Below the pieces are notes generated by a model. The model ran no database searches. It had not been told where the DNA came from and was given only the letters and a program-made list of their open reading frames with translations. A DNA stretch of 64,000 nt from Chitinophagaceae bacterium (GTDB lineage: Bacteria; Bacteroidota; Bacteroidia; Chitinophagales; Chitinophagaceae): positions 123,577 through 187,576 of the forward strand of contig JALHNJ010000008.1 in the NCBI GenBank assembly GCA_022843585.1, read 5' to 3'. The translations under genes were made by a program, and so were the position numbers. Numbering within the stretch: the stretch's first letter is position 1; every line of letters begins with the position of its first letter. Below are positions 44,279-54,966 of the stretch, one piece after another.

Positions 44279-46858
44279 TTATTCTTCTGACCTCCCACTA
44301 GCCGCATCTATGATTCTTCCAAAGAAAATCGCATTCATAAATAACTTGGTACCGCCGAGCCAAAATGCACGGAAGTTTGGATTGTCCGCAATATTAATTA
44401 CACGACCGCTGCCAACTGTATTTACAATTACCGCTGCCGAGTTTTTTATAGCGTCTTTATTCTCTTTACTCACCCATCCGCTTTGCATGGGATTGGCTCC
44501 ATAAAAAAATGGAGTAGCATATGGATTTTTGCTTTTCTCCATAAAAACACTGTTGGCTTTAAATAAACTTATTGTTGATTGACTGTACCCATAAGTTAAT
44601 GGATGTGTAAGGTCTGCTTCGGCACCAAAGATTGCGCCTGTTACTCTTTGTGCACCATCTATCTGCTCCCGGTCGATGTAACGCTTTTTTTGCAAGCTAT
44701 CAACCGGAGGTTTTGCTTTTTTAAATTTCACATCACTGATTCCGCTTTGTGCAGCCCAGGTAACAGCATCTTCTGTTACAATCAATGTGCCACCAGTTTG
44801 CACCCAGCTTTTTAATTTTTCTTTATTCAGTTCACCATAATTACCACTTACTAGAATTATGGTATTGTATTTATCAATATCGGTTCTGTTAAAAGAAGTT
44901 GTTTCCAAATGTGTAGTTGGAATATTCATTCGCTGATCCAACAAATGCCAAACTTCGCCTGCATCCAATGCATTTACACCAGTACCCGTAAGCATAGCAA
45001 TATTCGGTTTTGTAAGTACTACAAATTTGGCACTTCCTATATCTACACCCGATGTCGAAGCACCGGTTTGTAAGGGATAAGCTTTTAGTTTATTTCGGCT
45101 AACCACATCATTCAACAATCGGTTGATTTCATTTGCTGAATGCGATTGCCCTTGAATAGGTATTAATAATGTTCCATAATCAAATGCTTTATTGGAATTA
45201 TTGATTCCGATTTCAAATGAACGGGTAGAAACTTTTACAATTAATCCGGCAGTTTGTAGTTCATAAAGTGCTTTGGGTGCAAGTAATTTGTCCCACTCTA
45301 CCAGGTAACCATAAGATGAATTGGCAAGAGTTGTTTTAACAGTAGGCTCTTCTGCATTTGTTACTTTTGTACCCAATAAAGATGATGTAAACTGTGTTGC
45401 AGCTAGTTCTGCCGAAGACAAACCAAATGCAAGCGGCATTGTCCACGCAGTGATGTCATAAAACAGACTGTCTTTATAATTGAATGTTTTTTCAAAAATA
45501 GTTTGTATTAATTTATACTGTGGTTGATTGGCGGGCACAACAAATGAAGTGGCCGGTTCAAAATCTTTTCCATCTGCTTTCAATTTGCTGCGTAATTTAT
45601 AAACTTCAATTTGATGACGTAGCAACATTTCAGTAAACACAGCAGATTTTGTTTCGTCCTTTTTATCGCCATACACAAATGCTTTGGTTGCTGCTGAAGA
45701 ACCTTCTTCTAATGAATTTTTGAAAAAATCTCTTTGGAATGAAAGAAACTCTTTTCTTAATGCATTCGCTCCTTCCAATGTAGATAGTGCTGTTACAAAT
45801 TGATTTTTTATTGTAGCCGGAAAACTTAGCAAGCCGTTTGCTGTTTGTTGAAGATGCCCCCTTGATGAGGCTTGCTCAAATAAAATACCTATGGCGCCAT
45901 TAATGTCTGGATAAGTAGACCCTTTACCATAATAAAAATCATCATAGTTCTCCTTGGTAAAATATAAAGAGCCAATATGATCTAAATATTTTGCATGAAA
46001 AGTTCCCAGTTTTGCTGTTAGCTCCTGGTTTTTTACTGGTGTCAGCGGATTAACTCTTGATGGTACTCCCGGTTGAAAAAAGAACGTAGCATTACTTCCC
46101 TGCTCATGATGATCGGTTAAAATATTCGGTTTCCATTTATGAAACCAACCTAAACGATTCTGACTTTCCACATGCACTGCTGGTAACCAGTCACGGTTCA
46201 GATCAAACCAGTAATGATTAAAACGGCCACCCGGCCATACCTCATTAAACTCTCTTGAATTTGGATCACTTACCAAATTTTTACTTTTATGTTGATTAGC
46301 CCAGGTAGAAAAACGCTGTAACCCATCCGGGTTAAAAGAAGGATCAAAAAGGATTATCGTATTATCCAGCATATCATCAATTTTTTTCCCTTGTGCTGCT
46401 GCTAAATAATATGCACTCAATAAACTTGCATTGGCACCGCTTGCTTCATTACCATGTATTGAATGCCCGATGTAAACAACAATAGGCATGTTATCAATAT
46501 TTACAGATGCAGATTTTGAAGGATCTGACAATTGTAAATGCTGTTGCCTTATCTGCTCAAGATTTGCATGATTTTTTTTGGAAGTAATGATCAGCAAAAC
46601 TTGTGGTCTGCTTTCATAACTTAATCCCATCATTTCTAACTTCACTCTATCTGGTGCTGCCGTTGCAATTGCTTTCATATAATTCACCAGGCGGTCATGC
46701 GTTACATGCCACTCTCCCACTTCATGATAAATTACATCTTTAGGTTTGGGAATAGCAGCATTATAAGTAACAGAGTCAGGCAAATAATATTTTAAATCTT
46801 GCGCAAAGAGGCCTGTGCAGCAAAATAATAAGATGGCGATAATGTTAATTTTCTTCAT
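44279..46858 (-). CDS. M14-family zinc carboxypeptidase, large secreted form
   Basis: 859 residues. Signal peptide MKKINIIAILLFCCTGLFAQ. Zinc site HSIHGNEASGAN (H and E of HxxE) with the downstream DHHEQGSNATFF histidine. The catalytic domain spans ~45-400. The C-terminal ~250 residues (YNTIILVSGNYGELNKEKL, GGTLIVTEDAV) resemble a class I glutamine-amidotransferase-like fold and may be a non-catalytic accessory domain. It likely degrades peptides outside the cell; substrate unknown. Confidence 0.9.
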   Translation of the reverse strand: MKKINIIAILLFCCTGLFAQDLKYYLPDSVTYNAAIPKPKDVIYHEVGEWHVTHDRLVNYMKAIATAAPDRVKLEMMGLSYESRPQVLLIITSKKNHANLEQIRQQHLQLSDPSKSASVNIDNMPIVVYIGHSIHGNEASGANASLLSAYYLAAAQGKKIDDMLDNTIILFDPSFNPDGLQRFSTWANQHKSKNLVSDPNSREFNEVWPGGRFNHYWFDLNRDWLPAVHVESQNRLGWFHKWKPNILTDHHEQGSNATFFFQPGVPSRVNPLTPVKNQELTAKLGTFHAKYLDHIGSLYFTKENYDDFYYGKGSTYPDINGAIGILFEQASSRGHLQQTANGLLSFPATIKNQFVTALSTLEGANALRKEFLSFQRDFFKNSLEEGSSAATKAFVYGDKKDETKSAVFTEMLLRHQIEVYKLRSKLKADGKDFEPATSFVVPANQPQYKLIQTIFEKTFNYKDSLFYDITAWTMPLAFGLSSAELAATQFTSSLLGTKVTNAEEPTVKTTLANSSYGYLVEWDKLLAPKALYELQTAGLIVKVSTRSFEIGINNSNKAFDYGTLLIPIQGQSHSANEINRLLNDVVSRNKLKAYPLQTGASTSGVDIGSAKFVVLTKPNIAMLTGTGVNALDAGEVWHLLDQRMNIPTTHLETTSFNRTDIDKYNTIILVSGNYGELNKEKLKSWVQTGGTLIVTEDAVTWAAQSGISDVKFKKAKPPVDSLQKKRYIDREQIDGAQRVTGAIFGAEADLTHPLTYGYSQSTISLFKANSVFMEKSKNPYATPFFYGANPMQSGWVSKENKDAIKNSAAVIVNTVGSGRVINIADNPNFRAFWLGGTKLFMNAIFFGRIIDAASGRSEE

Positions 46859-46969
46859 AATGTGATGGTTATAAATGTAGAAGGGAAGATAAGGAAATCC
46901 TGTTTAGAGTTGAAAATTTGAGGCTTAGAAATACCCGCATGCGAAAACAACGGGCCAGTTTTTCATTCG

Positions 46970-46977
46970 TATATTTG
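46970..46977 (+). promoter_or_regulatory. -7 box of mnmA
   Basis: TATATTTG matches TANNTTTG exactly, 20 bases before the mnmA ATG (46998). Confidence 0.6.
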
Positions 46978-46997
46978 CAGCTTGAATTTTTTTTAAT

Positions 46998-48104
46998 ATG
47001 AGCAAGAAAGGAAAAGTGCTGGTAGCCATGAGCGGCGGTATTGATAGTACCGTTACTGCCCTAATGTTGAATGATGAAGGCTATGAAGTAGTAGGCATTA
47101 CCATGAAAACATGGGACTATGAAGCAAGTGGCGGCAGTAAAAAAGAAACAGGCTGTTGCAACGTAGATAGTTTTAATGATGCAAGGCAAGCAGCGGTTGA
47201 ACATGGCTTTCCTCATTATATACTTGATATACGGGAAGAGTTCGGCGGTTTTGTGGTAGAAAATTTTGTAGAAGAATACTTGGCCGGAAGAACACCAAAC
47301 CCTTGTGTTCTTTGCAACACACATATTAAATGGAGAGCTTTATTAAAAAGAGCTGATGCATTGGGTTGTGATTTTATTGCTACCGGTCATTATGCAAAGA
47401 TCCGTCAGCATGATAATGGACGTTTCGTAGTAAGCAAAGCCATTGATGATACCAAAGATCAGAGCTATGTATTGTGGGGATTGCAGCAAGATCTATTGAG
47501 CAGAACCTTATTACCATTAGCCCCCTATCGCAAAACAGAAATTCGTCAAATGGCTCTTGACTATGGCTATCCTGAACTCGCTAAGAAAAGTGAGAGCTAT
47601 GAAATATGTTTTGTTCCGGATAACGACTACCGTGGGTTTTTAAAAAGAAGAGTAGATGGATTAGAAGAAAGAGTGGCGGGTGGAAATTTCATCGACAAAA
47701 GTGGCAAAATTCTAGGTACTCATAAAGGCTATCCGTTTTATACAATTGGTCAAAGAAAAGGGCTCGACATAACATTTGGCAAACCAGTTTTTGTCACCAA
47801 AATAGATCCTGAAAATAACACCGTTATGTTGGGTGATGAAGAAGATTTGGAACAAAATGAAATGCTGGTTGGAAAGATAAATCTGATTAAATATGATACC
47901 ATCACCCCCGGTATGGAAGCTACTACCAAAATCAGGTATAAAGACAAAGGCAGTCTTTCCAATATTTACCCTGAAGGCGGACAAATAAAAGTTCGCTTTT
48001 ATGAAAATGCCAAAGGCATAGCACCCGGCCAAAGTGCCGTGTTTTATGAGGGGGAAGATGTAATAGGGGGAGGAATAATACAGTCGGGTATAATGAGTCT
48101 GTAG
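46998..48104 (+). CDS. mnmA: tRNA-specific 2-thiouridylase
   Basis: 368 residues. PP-loop MSGGIDSTV (11-19), catalytic C103 in NPCVLCN and C204 in SYEICFVPD, plus the C-terminal beta-barrel PGQSAVFYEGEDVIGGG. It makes the s2U34 modification in the anticodon of tRNA-Lys, -Glu and -Gln; the window also carries a tRNA-Gln with TTG anticodon that is a likely substrate. Confidence 0.97.
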   Translation: MSKKGKVLVAMSGGIDSTVTALMLNDEGYEVVGITMKTWDYEASGGSKKETGCCNVDSFNDARQAAVEHGFPHYILDIREEFGGFVVENFVEEYLAGRTPNPCVLCNTHIKWRALLKRADALGCDFIATGHYAKIRQHDNGRFVVSKAIDDTKDQSYVLWGLQQDLLSRTLLPLAPYRKTEIRQMALDYGYPELAKKSESYEICFVPDNDYRGFLKRRVDGLEERVAGGNFIDKSGKILGTHKGYPFYTIGQRKGLDITFGKPVFVTKIDPENNTVMLGDEEDLEQNEMLVGKINLIKYDTITPGMEATTKIRYKDKGSLSNIYPEGGQIKVRFYENAKGIAPGQSAVFYEGEDVIGGGIIQSGIMSL

Positions 48105-48216
48105 TCATAAGTCGATAGTCTGGAGGAAATACCTTTGAATCAGTGACGAGAGTCACGACTCAAGCCTATTGACTCCTAACTATTTACAGGCAATAAAGCC
48201 CATCTTAATACGTTTT

Positions 48217-48247
48217 AAAGCCGGGAATCTATGTTTCCCCGCTTTTT
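48217..48247 (+). terminator. Terminator-like hairpin between mnmA and lipoprotein gene
   Basis: AAAGCCGGGAA pairs with TTCCCCGCTTT (one mismatch) around a short loop, followed by TTTTT. It lies 112 bases after mnmA. Confidence 0.65.
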
Positions 48248-48333
48248 GTTTGTAGTTTTAAGGCAGCTAACTGTCCCTGAAAACAATCTTAAACCAAACG
48301 AATTTGTTATCCGTAAATATAGAAAGACCACTT

Positions 48334-49113
48334 ATGAGATTCTTTACAATCACCCGTCTGAGCCTGTTGTCTATTTTCGCAGGTACTTTTTTTTCGTGTA
48401 GTCCGGAAAAAGAAGAATTTACAACCGAACCTTTAAGCGATTATATGCCATTAATAGTTGGCAAATACATTACGTATCGACTAGATTCCATGGTATTTAA
48501 GCAATTTGGAAGCGTAACCGAAATACATGAGTATCAGGTGAAACACCAGGTAGATGCTATTATAACTGATAATTCAGGAAACCCCAGTTACAGAGTTAAC
48601 CGCTACATCCGGGATGCATCAGGAATTGAGCCATGGCAGGTGCAGATAGAAGGTACATTTTTCATTACTCCCAAGTCCGACCAAATAGAAGTGATAGAAG
48701 ATAATCTTCGTTTTATAAAACTGCACTTACCAATCCGTGATGGCTTTAGCTGGAAAGGAAATAGCTACTTAACTGACGATCCTTACAGCCCGGCCGGATA
48801 TAATTTCAGTAATGATAACGATATGGAAGACTGGGATTTTTATTATGAGAATTTTGCACCAACATTTACTTATAAAAATATCAACTACACGGATGTTTAT
48901 ACCGTTGAACAAGTTGACGAGTCATTAAATGTTCCCATTACTGTTCCTACTGCTTACGCTTCCCGATCCAGGGGTGTAGAAAAATATTCAAAAAATATTG
49001 GGTTAGTGTACCGTGAATATGAGTTATGGGAATACCAACCTAATACTGGTGGCTCTGGCGGCCCTTATAAAAATGGTTTTGGGATTACCATGTGGATGAT
49101 TGATCACAACTAA
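48334..49113 (+). CDS. Lipoprotein of unknown function
   Basis: 259 residues from the ATG at 48334; an upstream TTG (48304) would put 10 residues before the signal. Signal MRFFTITRLSLLSIFAGTFFSC ends in a cysteine suitable for lipidation. The mature protein is rich in aromatic and acidic residues, with repeats of turn-forming segments (YMPLIVGKYITYRLDSM, GFSWKGNSYL). I know no family. The 3' end overlaps the convergent methyltransferase gene by 29 bases. Confidence 0.75.
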   Translation: MRFFTITRLSLLSIFAGTFFSCSPEKEEFTTEPLSDYMPLIVGKYITYRLDSMVFKQFGSVTEIHEYQVKHQVDAIITDNSGNPSYRVNRYIRDASGIEPWQVQIEGTFFITPKSDQIEVIEDNLRFIKLHLPIRDGFSWKGNSYLTDDPYSPAGYNFSNDNDMEDWDFYYENFAPTFTYKNINYTDVYTVEQVDESLNVPITVPTAYASRSRGVEKYSKNIGLVYREYELWEYQPNTGGSGGPYKNGFGITMWMIDHN

Positions 49114-50290
49114 TTTGCACCAGTTGTTTTTGAAATAGAACCGCAAACATTGTATCTGCTTTTTTATCATAGCCCCTTAGCCATTCCATCTTCACTTCGT
49201 TGAGATGGAATTTTTTTTTGATATAAGCTACCTGATCTTCATTCTCCTTTTTAAATACTGAGCAAGTGATATATAGTAAATGCCCGCCCGGCTTCAGGTG
49301 ATTAATTACAGTATCAATAATTTTTCTTTGTAAAGTTGCGTAATCGTTTATTTTCTTTTCATGGAAATAACATAGCTGTTCGGGTGTTCGTCCCCAGGTA
49401 CCGCTTCCGCTACAGGGAACATCCGCAATAACAAAATCAAATTGTTGGTTTAAAAGGTCTGGAACCGGTTTAGCTAAGTCTGCTACCAAGCTTTTGTATT
49501 TTTTTATTCCTGCTTCTGCAAAGCGTTTCTTCAAATTTGCTATAATTGATTCTCTTATATCGGAAACTGTCAAATCAATTTCTCCAATAACATCTTTCGC
49601 TAATAATGACTTGCCACCGCTTGCTGCACAGCAATCCCAAATTTTAATTTGTCCCGAAGATCTCTGCCTAACTACCTGCAACAATTCCCCTACTCTTTGC
49701 GAACTATAATCTTGTATTACAGTTTCCTTATTTAATTCAATTACTTTATCAGCCTTAGAGGAGTTTGGCAAAGCAAGACAAGTTGAAGAAACAACAGTGT
49801 AGGGAATCTCTACTTTATCTAATTTGTTTATGACTGACACTTCTTTACCCGGACGTAACCGAAGAAACAAATCAGGCTGCGATAAATGAGAAAAAATAAA
49901 ACTGGGTTTATCAATAGCATCACTAATCTCTTCTTTCCATAAAAAAATATCCTTGTCAATAAATTGCCAGCTTAAGAAATCTCTCTTTTCATTTAACCCA
50001 AATGATACTTTTTCATTCCACTCTGGTTTCAACTCTTCCAATAATTTATCAGAAGACGATGAACAAAGAAATAATGCAGCCATTATTTTTTCTTCTGTAG
50101 GGATACTTTGCAATGCATTGCCTAATCTGAAATAGCTATAACACAAATGACTGATGACTTTTCTGTCTTTGGAGCCATATTTTTTATTAGCAGAAAAATA
50201 TTTCTTTAGGAAAGATGCAAGTGGTTCAACCCCATCATACTGCTTAAGAATTGCAGTTGCTGAATTTATATATGAGTAATAACGGCTCAT
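49085..50290 (-). CDS. RsmB/NOP-family rRNA (cytosine-5-)-methyltransferase
   Basis: 401 residues. SAM motif I is CCAASGGKS, where most family members have Pro in place of the Ser; motif IV DVPCSGSGTWGR and motif VI YITCSVFKKEN carry the two catalytic cysteines. Members methylate C967 or similar positions in 16S rRNA. Without RNA specificity the symbol is withheld. It lies after the sucAB terminator and overlaps the lipoprotein gene at its 3' end. Confidence 0.9.
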   Translation of the reverse strand: MSRYYSYINSATAILKQYDGVEPLASFLKKYFSANKKYGSKDRKVISHLCYSYFRLGNALQSIPTEEKIMAALFLCSSSSDKLLEELKPEWNEKVSFGLNEKRDFLSWQFIDKDIFLWKEEISDAIDKPSFIFSHLSQPDLFLRLRPGKEVSVINKLDKVEIPYTVVSSTCLALPNSSKADKVIELNKETVIQDYSSQRVGELLQVVRQRSSGQIKIWDCCAASGGKSLLAKDVIGEIDLTVSDIRESIIANLKKRFAEAGIKKYKSLVADLAKPVPDLLNQQFDFVIADVPCSGSGTWGRTPEQLCYFHEKKINDYATLQRKIIDTVINHLKPGGHLLYITCSVFKKENEDQVAYIKKKFHLNEVKMEWLRGYDKKADTMFAVLFQKQLVQISCDQSSTW

Positions 50291-50303
50291 TTATTTTCAA
50301 TAA

Positions 50304-50335
50304 AATAAAAAAAGCGGCTGTGATCTCACAACCGC
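50304..50335 (-). terminator. Rho-independent terminator of sucAB
   Basis: Minus strand GCGGTTGTGA-GA-TCACAGCCGC (10 positions, one T-G) followed by TTTTTTT, 21 bases past the sucB stop. Confidence 0.85.
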
Positions 50336-50356
50336 CCAACTAAAGTTAAAATATGA

Positions 50357-51601
50357 TTATACACCCAACAATGTCTTCACCGGGTCTTTCCCAATCAATA
50401 ATTGTTCAGGATTTTCTAATAACTCCTTTACTCGTACCAGGAAACTTACGGATTCTCTTCCATCAATAATCCGATGGTCATAACTCAATGCTAAATACAT
50501 CATTGGCTTAATAACCACCTGGCCATTTATTGCCATTGGACGTTCCTGAATTTTATGCATGCCTAAAATTGCACTCTGCGGAATATTGATAATCGGAGTA
50601 CTCATCAACGACCCAAATACACCACCATTAGTAATAGTGAAAGTTCCGCCTGTTAAATCTTCTGCGGTCAATTTACTATCTCTTGCTTTGCCTGCTAATA
50701 CCACTACTGCTTTTTCCACATCCGCCATACTCATGCTTTCTACATTGCGCATTACGGGAACAGTTAATCCTCTTGGAGTGCTAACGGCAATACTAATGTC
50801 TGCATAATCATGATATACCAACTGGTCGCCATCAATGTATGCATTTACCGAAGGCCATTCTGCTAATGCTACAGCACATGCTTTTGCAAAAAAGCTCATA
50901 AAGCCCAAACCAACTCCGTGGATTTCTTTGAATTTATCTTTATACTTAGTTCTTATTTCCATGATATTGCTCATATCCACCTCATTAAAAGTGGTAAGCA
51001 TGGCAGTGGTATTCTTTGCTTCAACAAGTCTTCTCGAAATAGTTTTACGAAGATTGCTCATCTTCTCTGTACGAACATTACGGCTACCAAGTTCTGTTCC
51101 CGCAAATGCCTTTTTTCCCGGATTAGCTAATGCAGCGAGTACATCGTCTTTCAAAATTTTTCCAGCAGTTCCGGTTGGAGTTACAGTTTTAGGATCAACT
51201 TTTTTGTCTGCAATTATTGCTGAAGCAACAGGACTTGCTTTTATATCATTAGGTACAGATGCAACAGGAGCTGCCGATGCAGGCTTCTCTTCTTTTTTTG
51301 CATTCTCCTTTTTAGGCTCTTCTTTTTTCTCCGGTGCAGGTATTTCGCTGCCTGCAGGTTTGCTGGCAGTTTCATCAATACTCGCCAATAAATCACCAAT
51401 CTTAATGGTGTCCCCTTCCTGAATAGCACCTATCTTTAGAATGCCGGCTTTTTCAGCATTTACTTCAAAAGTGGCTTTCTCACTTTCTAACTCAGCAATC
51501 ACTTCATCTCTTTCTACATATTCTCCATCTTTCTTGTTCCATTTCAGCAGGGTTACTTCACTAATAGATTCACCAACTGTTGGAACTTTAATATCAATCA
51601 T
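50357..51601 (-). CDS. sucB: 2-oxoglutarate dehydrogenase E2 (dihydrolipoyl succinyltransferase)
   Basis: 414 residues. N-terminal lipoyl domain with [11 protein letters not shown] (lipoyl lysine K42), an Ala/Pro/Lys-rich linker, an E3-binding segment ([24 protein letters not shown]) and a C-terminal catalytic domain with [10 protein letters not shown] carrying the active-site histidine. It transfers succinyl to CoA in the TCA cycle. It follows sucA by 17 bases in one operon and ends in a strong terminator. Confidence 0.96.
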   Translation of the reverse strand: MIDIKVPTVGESISEVTLLKWNKKDGEYVERDEVIAELESEKATFEVNAEKAGILKIGAIQEGDTIKIGDLLASIDETASKPAGSEIPAPEKKEEPKKENAKKEEKPASAAPVASVPNDIKASPVASAIIADKKVDPKTVTPTGTAGKILKDDVLAALANPGKKAFAGTELGSRNVRTEKMSNLRKTISRRLVEAKNTTAMLTTFNEVDMSNIMEIRTKYKDKFKEIHGVGLGFMSFFAKACAVALAEWPSVNAYIDGDQLVYHDYADISIAVSTPRGLTVPVMRNVESMSMADVEKAVVVLAGKARDSKLTAEDLTGGTFTITNGGVFGSLMSTPIINIPQSAILGMHKIQERPMAINGQVVIKPMMYLALSYDHRIIDGRESVSFLVRVKELLENPEQLLIGKDPVKTLLGV

Positions 51602-51618
51602 AAACTCTTATTTCAGTT

Positions 51619-54381
51619 TTAAATACTAAATGCTGTTTCAATAATTTCTGCTTGCTCCTGCAGATGTACTTTATTGTATCCTGTAGCAGTTGAGGCAGAG
51701 GGCTGTCTGCTTATTATTCCAAAATTAATGGTATTCAAATTCATTTTCAGATATGAAGCTGCTCCCATATTTTGTGGTTCTTCCTGCACCCAGAACCAGG
51801 TGGCTCTATTGTATTTCTTATTCATTGCTTCCAACTGCTTATAGGGTAACGGATAAATTTGCTCTAATCGAATTATAGCTACATCTGTTCTGTTATCCTT
51901 TTTTTGCTTTTCCGTTAAATCGTAATACACTTTACCACTGCAGAATAGAACCTTCTTAATTAATGCAGGATCAGCTGTAACGTCATCTATTATTTCCTTA
52001 AATCCGCCTTTCGTAAATTCTTCCATTGCAGAATAAGTACCCGGATGTCGAAGATTAGCTTTGGGAGAAAAAACGATCAGGGGCTTGCGGAAAGGCCATG
52101 CCAACTGTCTTCTTAATGCATGAAAGAAATTAGCCGCCGTTGTGATATTGACAACAATGATATTTTGCTCGGCACTCATTTGCAGAAACCGTTCCAACCT
52201 GGCACTGCTATGTTCTGGCCCTTGCCCTTCGTATCCATGCGGCAGCAACAGGGTAACCCCATTCATTCTGTTCCATTTTTGCTCGCCGGCAGTAATAAAT
52301 TGATCAATCATGGTTTGCGCACCATTGGCAAAATCACCAAACTGTGCCTCCCATAATACAAGAGCATTAGGGTTTGCCATTGAATACCCATATTCAAATC
52401 CTAATACACCATATTCACTCAATAACGAATTGAATATTCTAAACTCCCCTGTGGCACCAGGTATACGACTAAGTCTATTATAAGGCTTATCATTTGCTTC
52501 ATCTCTTAACACCGCATGGCGATGAGAAAAAGTACCTCTCCTCACATCCTGGCCGCTCATCCGCACATCTTTTCCTTCTAATAGCAAACTTCCATAAGCC
52601 ATCAATTCAGCGGTAGCCCAATCTAGCTTATGTTCAGTTTCAAAGAGTTTTACTTTATCCTGTAAAATTTTTTCAACCTTTCGCAATGGCTTAAAATCAG
52701 CAGGCAAAATCATCATTGCATCAAACACCTTTTTAAAATCCTCTTGTTTGATTGAAGTATCAGGAGATTGTTCAAAATCTCCATGATTCGCATGACGCAA
52801 CTGTTTCCACCACAGTTCTGGCTGTTGATAATGATAAGGAAGGGGGTTTTGCTTTACCTCATCCAATCGTTCCTGCAAATCACTCCAGAACTTTTGTTCC
52901 ATTTCTTTGGCTAACTCTTGTGCATCACTCTCTCCATTCTCCAGCAAATATTTTACATAAACTTCTCGAGGGTTCGGATGTTTATCTATCAACGCATAGA
53001 GATGTGGTTGTGTAAATTTAGGATCATCGCCTTCATTATGCCCATGGCGACGATAGCAAACCATGTCTATAAATACATCTGAATTAAATTCCTGTCGATA
53101 ACGGGTTGCAATCTCTACACATTTAACTACTGCTTCCGGGTCATCACCATTTACATGAAATACCGGAGCTTGTACAGCCGCCGCTAAAGATGTACAATAA
53201 TCAGAGCTGCGGGCTTCGTCAAAATCTGTTGTAAATCCAATTTGATTATTGATAACAAAATGAATCGTTCCTCCAGTACTATACCCGGAAAGTTTGCTCA
53301 TTTGCAAAACTTCATACACTATGCCCTGGCCTGCTACTGATGCATCACCATGTATCAGGATCGGCAAAATTTTATCATACTCACTTTTATACATCACATC
53401 AGCCTTTGCCCGGGCAAACCCAACTACCACCGGATTCACCGCCTCAAGGTGCGAAGGATTCGGCATTAACTTCAAATGAATTGTTTTGTTGTTTGGTGTC
53501 TGCAACTCACTTCCATATCCCATGTGATATTTAACGTCACCACTACCCATGGTTTGATCCATTTTTGCAGTGCCTTCAAACTCGCTAAAAATCTGTTCGT
53601 AGGTTTTACCCATAATATTGGCCAGAATATTTAATCTGCCTCTATGCGCCATTCCAATAACTACTTCCTGCACATCATGATCGGCGGCAATATTAATTAT
53701 TGCATCTAATGCTGCAATTGTTGTTTCACCACCTTCCAATGAGAATCTTTTTTGGCCTACATATTTTGTATGAAGAAACTTTTCAAACATCACTCCTTGA
53801 TTCAACTTCTCAAGGATGCGTTTTCTTTTTTTCAAAGGCAAAGGATCGTTGAAATTTTGTTCCATTTCTTTGGCCAGCCAGTTCACAATATTCTGGTCAC
53901 TTATGTATTTGTATTCTAAACCCACACTTGATGCATACACTTTTTGCAACTTGTCAAGCAGATTGCGCAGCGTAGTTACGCCCAAGCCAAGTCTTTCACC
54001 TACCTCAAATTTTTTATCCAAATCTTCTTCGCTTAAACCAAAAAAAGAAAGTTGAAGAGTTGCATTACGGTCCTTACGTTCCCTAATGGGATTTGTTTTT
54101 GCAAGCAAATGACCTTTATTGCGGTAGCCCAAAATCATCCGATAGGCAGCTAATTCTTTTTTCCAATTGCTTCCACTACCAGCAGTTGAAGGTTCAACAG
54201 ATGTTGTTATAGCTGCAGGTTTACCGTTTGAAAAAGTGCTGATTCTCTCCATTGCAAAATCAAACCCTTCGAAGAATTTTTTCAGTTCAGGGTCCACACT
54301 TCCGGAATCTTGCACAAACTCACGGTACAGGTTTTCGATAAAGGCAGGGGAAGAATTAGTTATGTAAGAAAAGTCCTTCAT
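51619..54381 (-). CDS. sucA: 2-oxoglutarate dehydrogenase E1
   Basis: 920 residues, the expected length. N-terminal FIENLYREFVQDSGSVDPELKKFFEGF is the E1 N-terminal helix; GMAHRGRLNIL, IHGDASVAGQGIVYE and GDDPEAVV form the thiamine diphosphate site, and the transketolase-like C-terminus follows. It decarboxylates 2-oxoglutarate. A possible -7 box (GATATTTG, one mismatch) lies 40 bases upstream at 54422-54429. Divergent from rpsT. Confidence 0.97.
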   Translation of the reverse strand: MKDFSYITNSSPAFIENLYREFVQDSGSVDPELKKFFEGFDFAMERISTFSNGKPAAITTSVEPSTAGSGSNWKKELAAYRMILGYRNKGHLLAKTNPIRERKDRNATLQLSFFGLSEEDLDKKFEVGERLGLGVTTLRNLLDKLQKVYASSVGLEYKYISDQNIVNWLAKEMEQNFNDPLPLKKRKRILEKLNQGVMFEKFLHTKYVGQKRFSLEGGETTIAALDAIINIAADHDVQEVVIGMAHRGRLNILANIMGKTYEQIFSEFEGTAKMDQTMGSGDVKYHMGYGSELQTPNNKTIHLKLMPNPSHLEAVNPVVVGFARAKADVMYKSEYDKILPILIHGDASVAGQGIVYEVLQMSKLSGYSTGGTIHFVINNQIGFTTDFDEARSSDYCTSLAAAVQAPVFHVNGDDPEAVVKCVEIATRYRQEFNSDVFIDMVCYRRHGHNEGDDPKFTQPHLYALIDKHPNPREVYVKYLLENGESDAQELAKEMEQKFWSDLQERLDEVKQNPLPYHYQQPELWWKQLRHANHGDFEQSPDTSIKQEDFKKVFDAMMILPADFKPLRKVEKILQDKVKLFETEHKLDWATAELMAYGSLLLEGKDVRMSGQDVRRGTFSHRHAVLRDEANDKPYNRLSRIPGATGEFRIFNSLLSEYGVLGFEYGYSMANPNALVLWEAQFGDFANGAQTMIDQFITAGEQKWNRMNGVTLLLPHGYEGQGPEHSSARLERFLQMSAEQNIIVVNITTAANFFHALRRQLAWPFRKPLIVFSPKANLRHPGTYSAMEEFTKGGFKEIIDDVTADPALIKKVLFCSGKVYYDLTEKQKKDNRTDVAIIRLEQIYPLPYKQLEAMNKKYNRATWFWVQEEPQNMGAASYLKMNLNTINFGIISRQPSASTATGYNKVHLQEQAEIIETAFSI

Positions 54382-54578
54382 GTAGCTGGAAAATTTGAAA
54401 ATAAAGCAATTTTTGAGGCCACAAATATCGCTTAAAATACCGAAATTCAGGCTCGTTTTGAGGGATTTAGAAGGGCGAACCCGGTTCTAAACTAGTTCAA
54501 CATTAGATTTGCAATACTAGCCCTTCAATTTCTTCTAAATTATTAACCGGTAAGTAGCGAATTTTCGATGATTTCTCC

Positions 54579-54586
54579 TACCTTTG
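54579..54586 (+). promoter_or_regulatory. -7 box of rpsT
   Basis: TACCTTTG matches TANNTTTG exactly, 22 bases before the rpsT ATG. Confidence 0.6.
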
Positions 54587-54608
54587 CAGTCCTTAAAAAT
54601 CAAAAAGA

Positions 54609-54869
54609 ATGGCTAATCACAGCGCAACAAAAAAGGATGCCCGTCAGGCTGCAAAGAGAACAGCGAGAAATAAATATTACGGAAAAACTACCCGTAATGC
54701 TATCCGTGACCTGAAAGCATTGAAAGGAAAAGAGATGGGCGACAAATTCCCAGATGTTGCTTCAATGATCGATAAATTAGCTAAACGCAATGTAATTCAT
54801 AAAAACAAAGCAGCTAACCTAAAAAGCAAATTAGCAAGAAAAGCTAACGCAGCAGCGGTAGCAAAGTAA
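54609..54869 (+). CDS. rpsT: 30S ribosomal protein S20
   Basis: 86 residues, very basic and helical. ANHSATKKDARQAAKRTARN at the start and IHKNKAANLKSKLARK near the end are standard S20 sequence. It binds 16S rRNA in small-subunit assembly. It has its own promoter and terminator. Confidence 0.97.
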   Translation: MANHSATKKDARQAAKRTARNKYYGKTTRNAIRDLKALKGKEMGDKFPDVASMIDKLAKRNVIHKNKAANLKSKLARKANAAAVAK

Positions 54870-54890
54870 GCTATTTCAATACATTATTTG

Positions 54891-54920
54891 AAAAGCATCT
54901 CTGATTGGGATGCTTTTTTT
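54891..54920 (+). terminator. Rho-independent terminator of rpsT
   Basis: AAAAGCATC, nine-base loop, GATGCTTTT and further T, 21 bases past the stop. Confidence 0.9.
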
Positions 54921-54966
54921 ATTAACCCAATTTATCTGTCGAAAATATTATGTAGGCAAGCTAATT

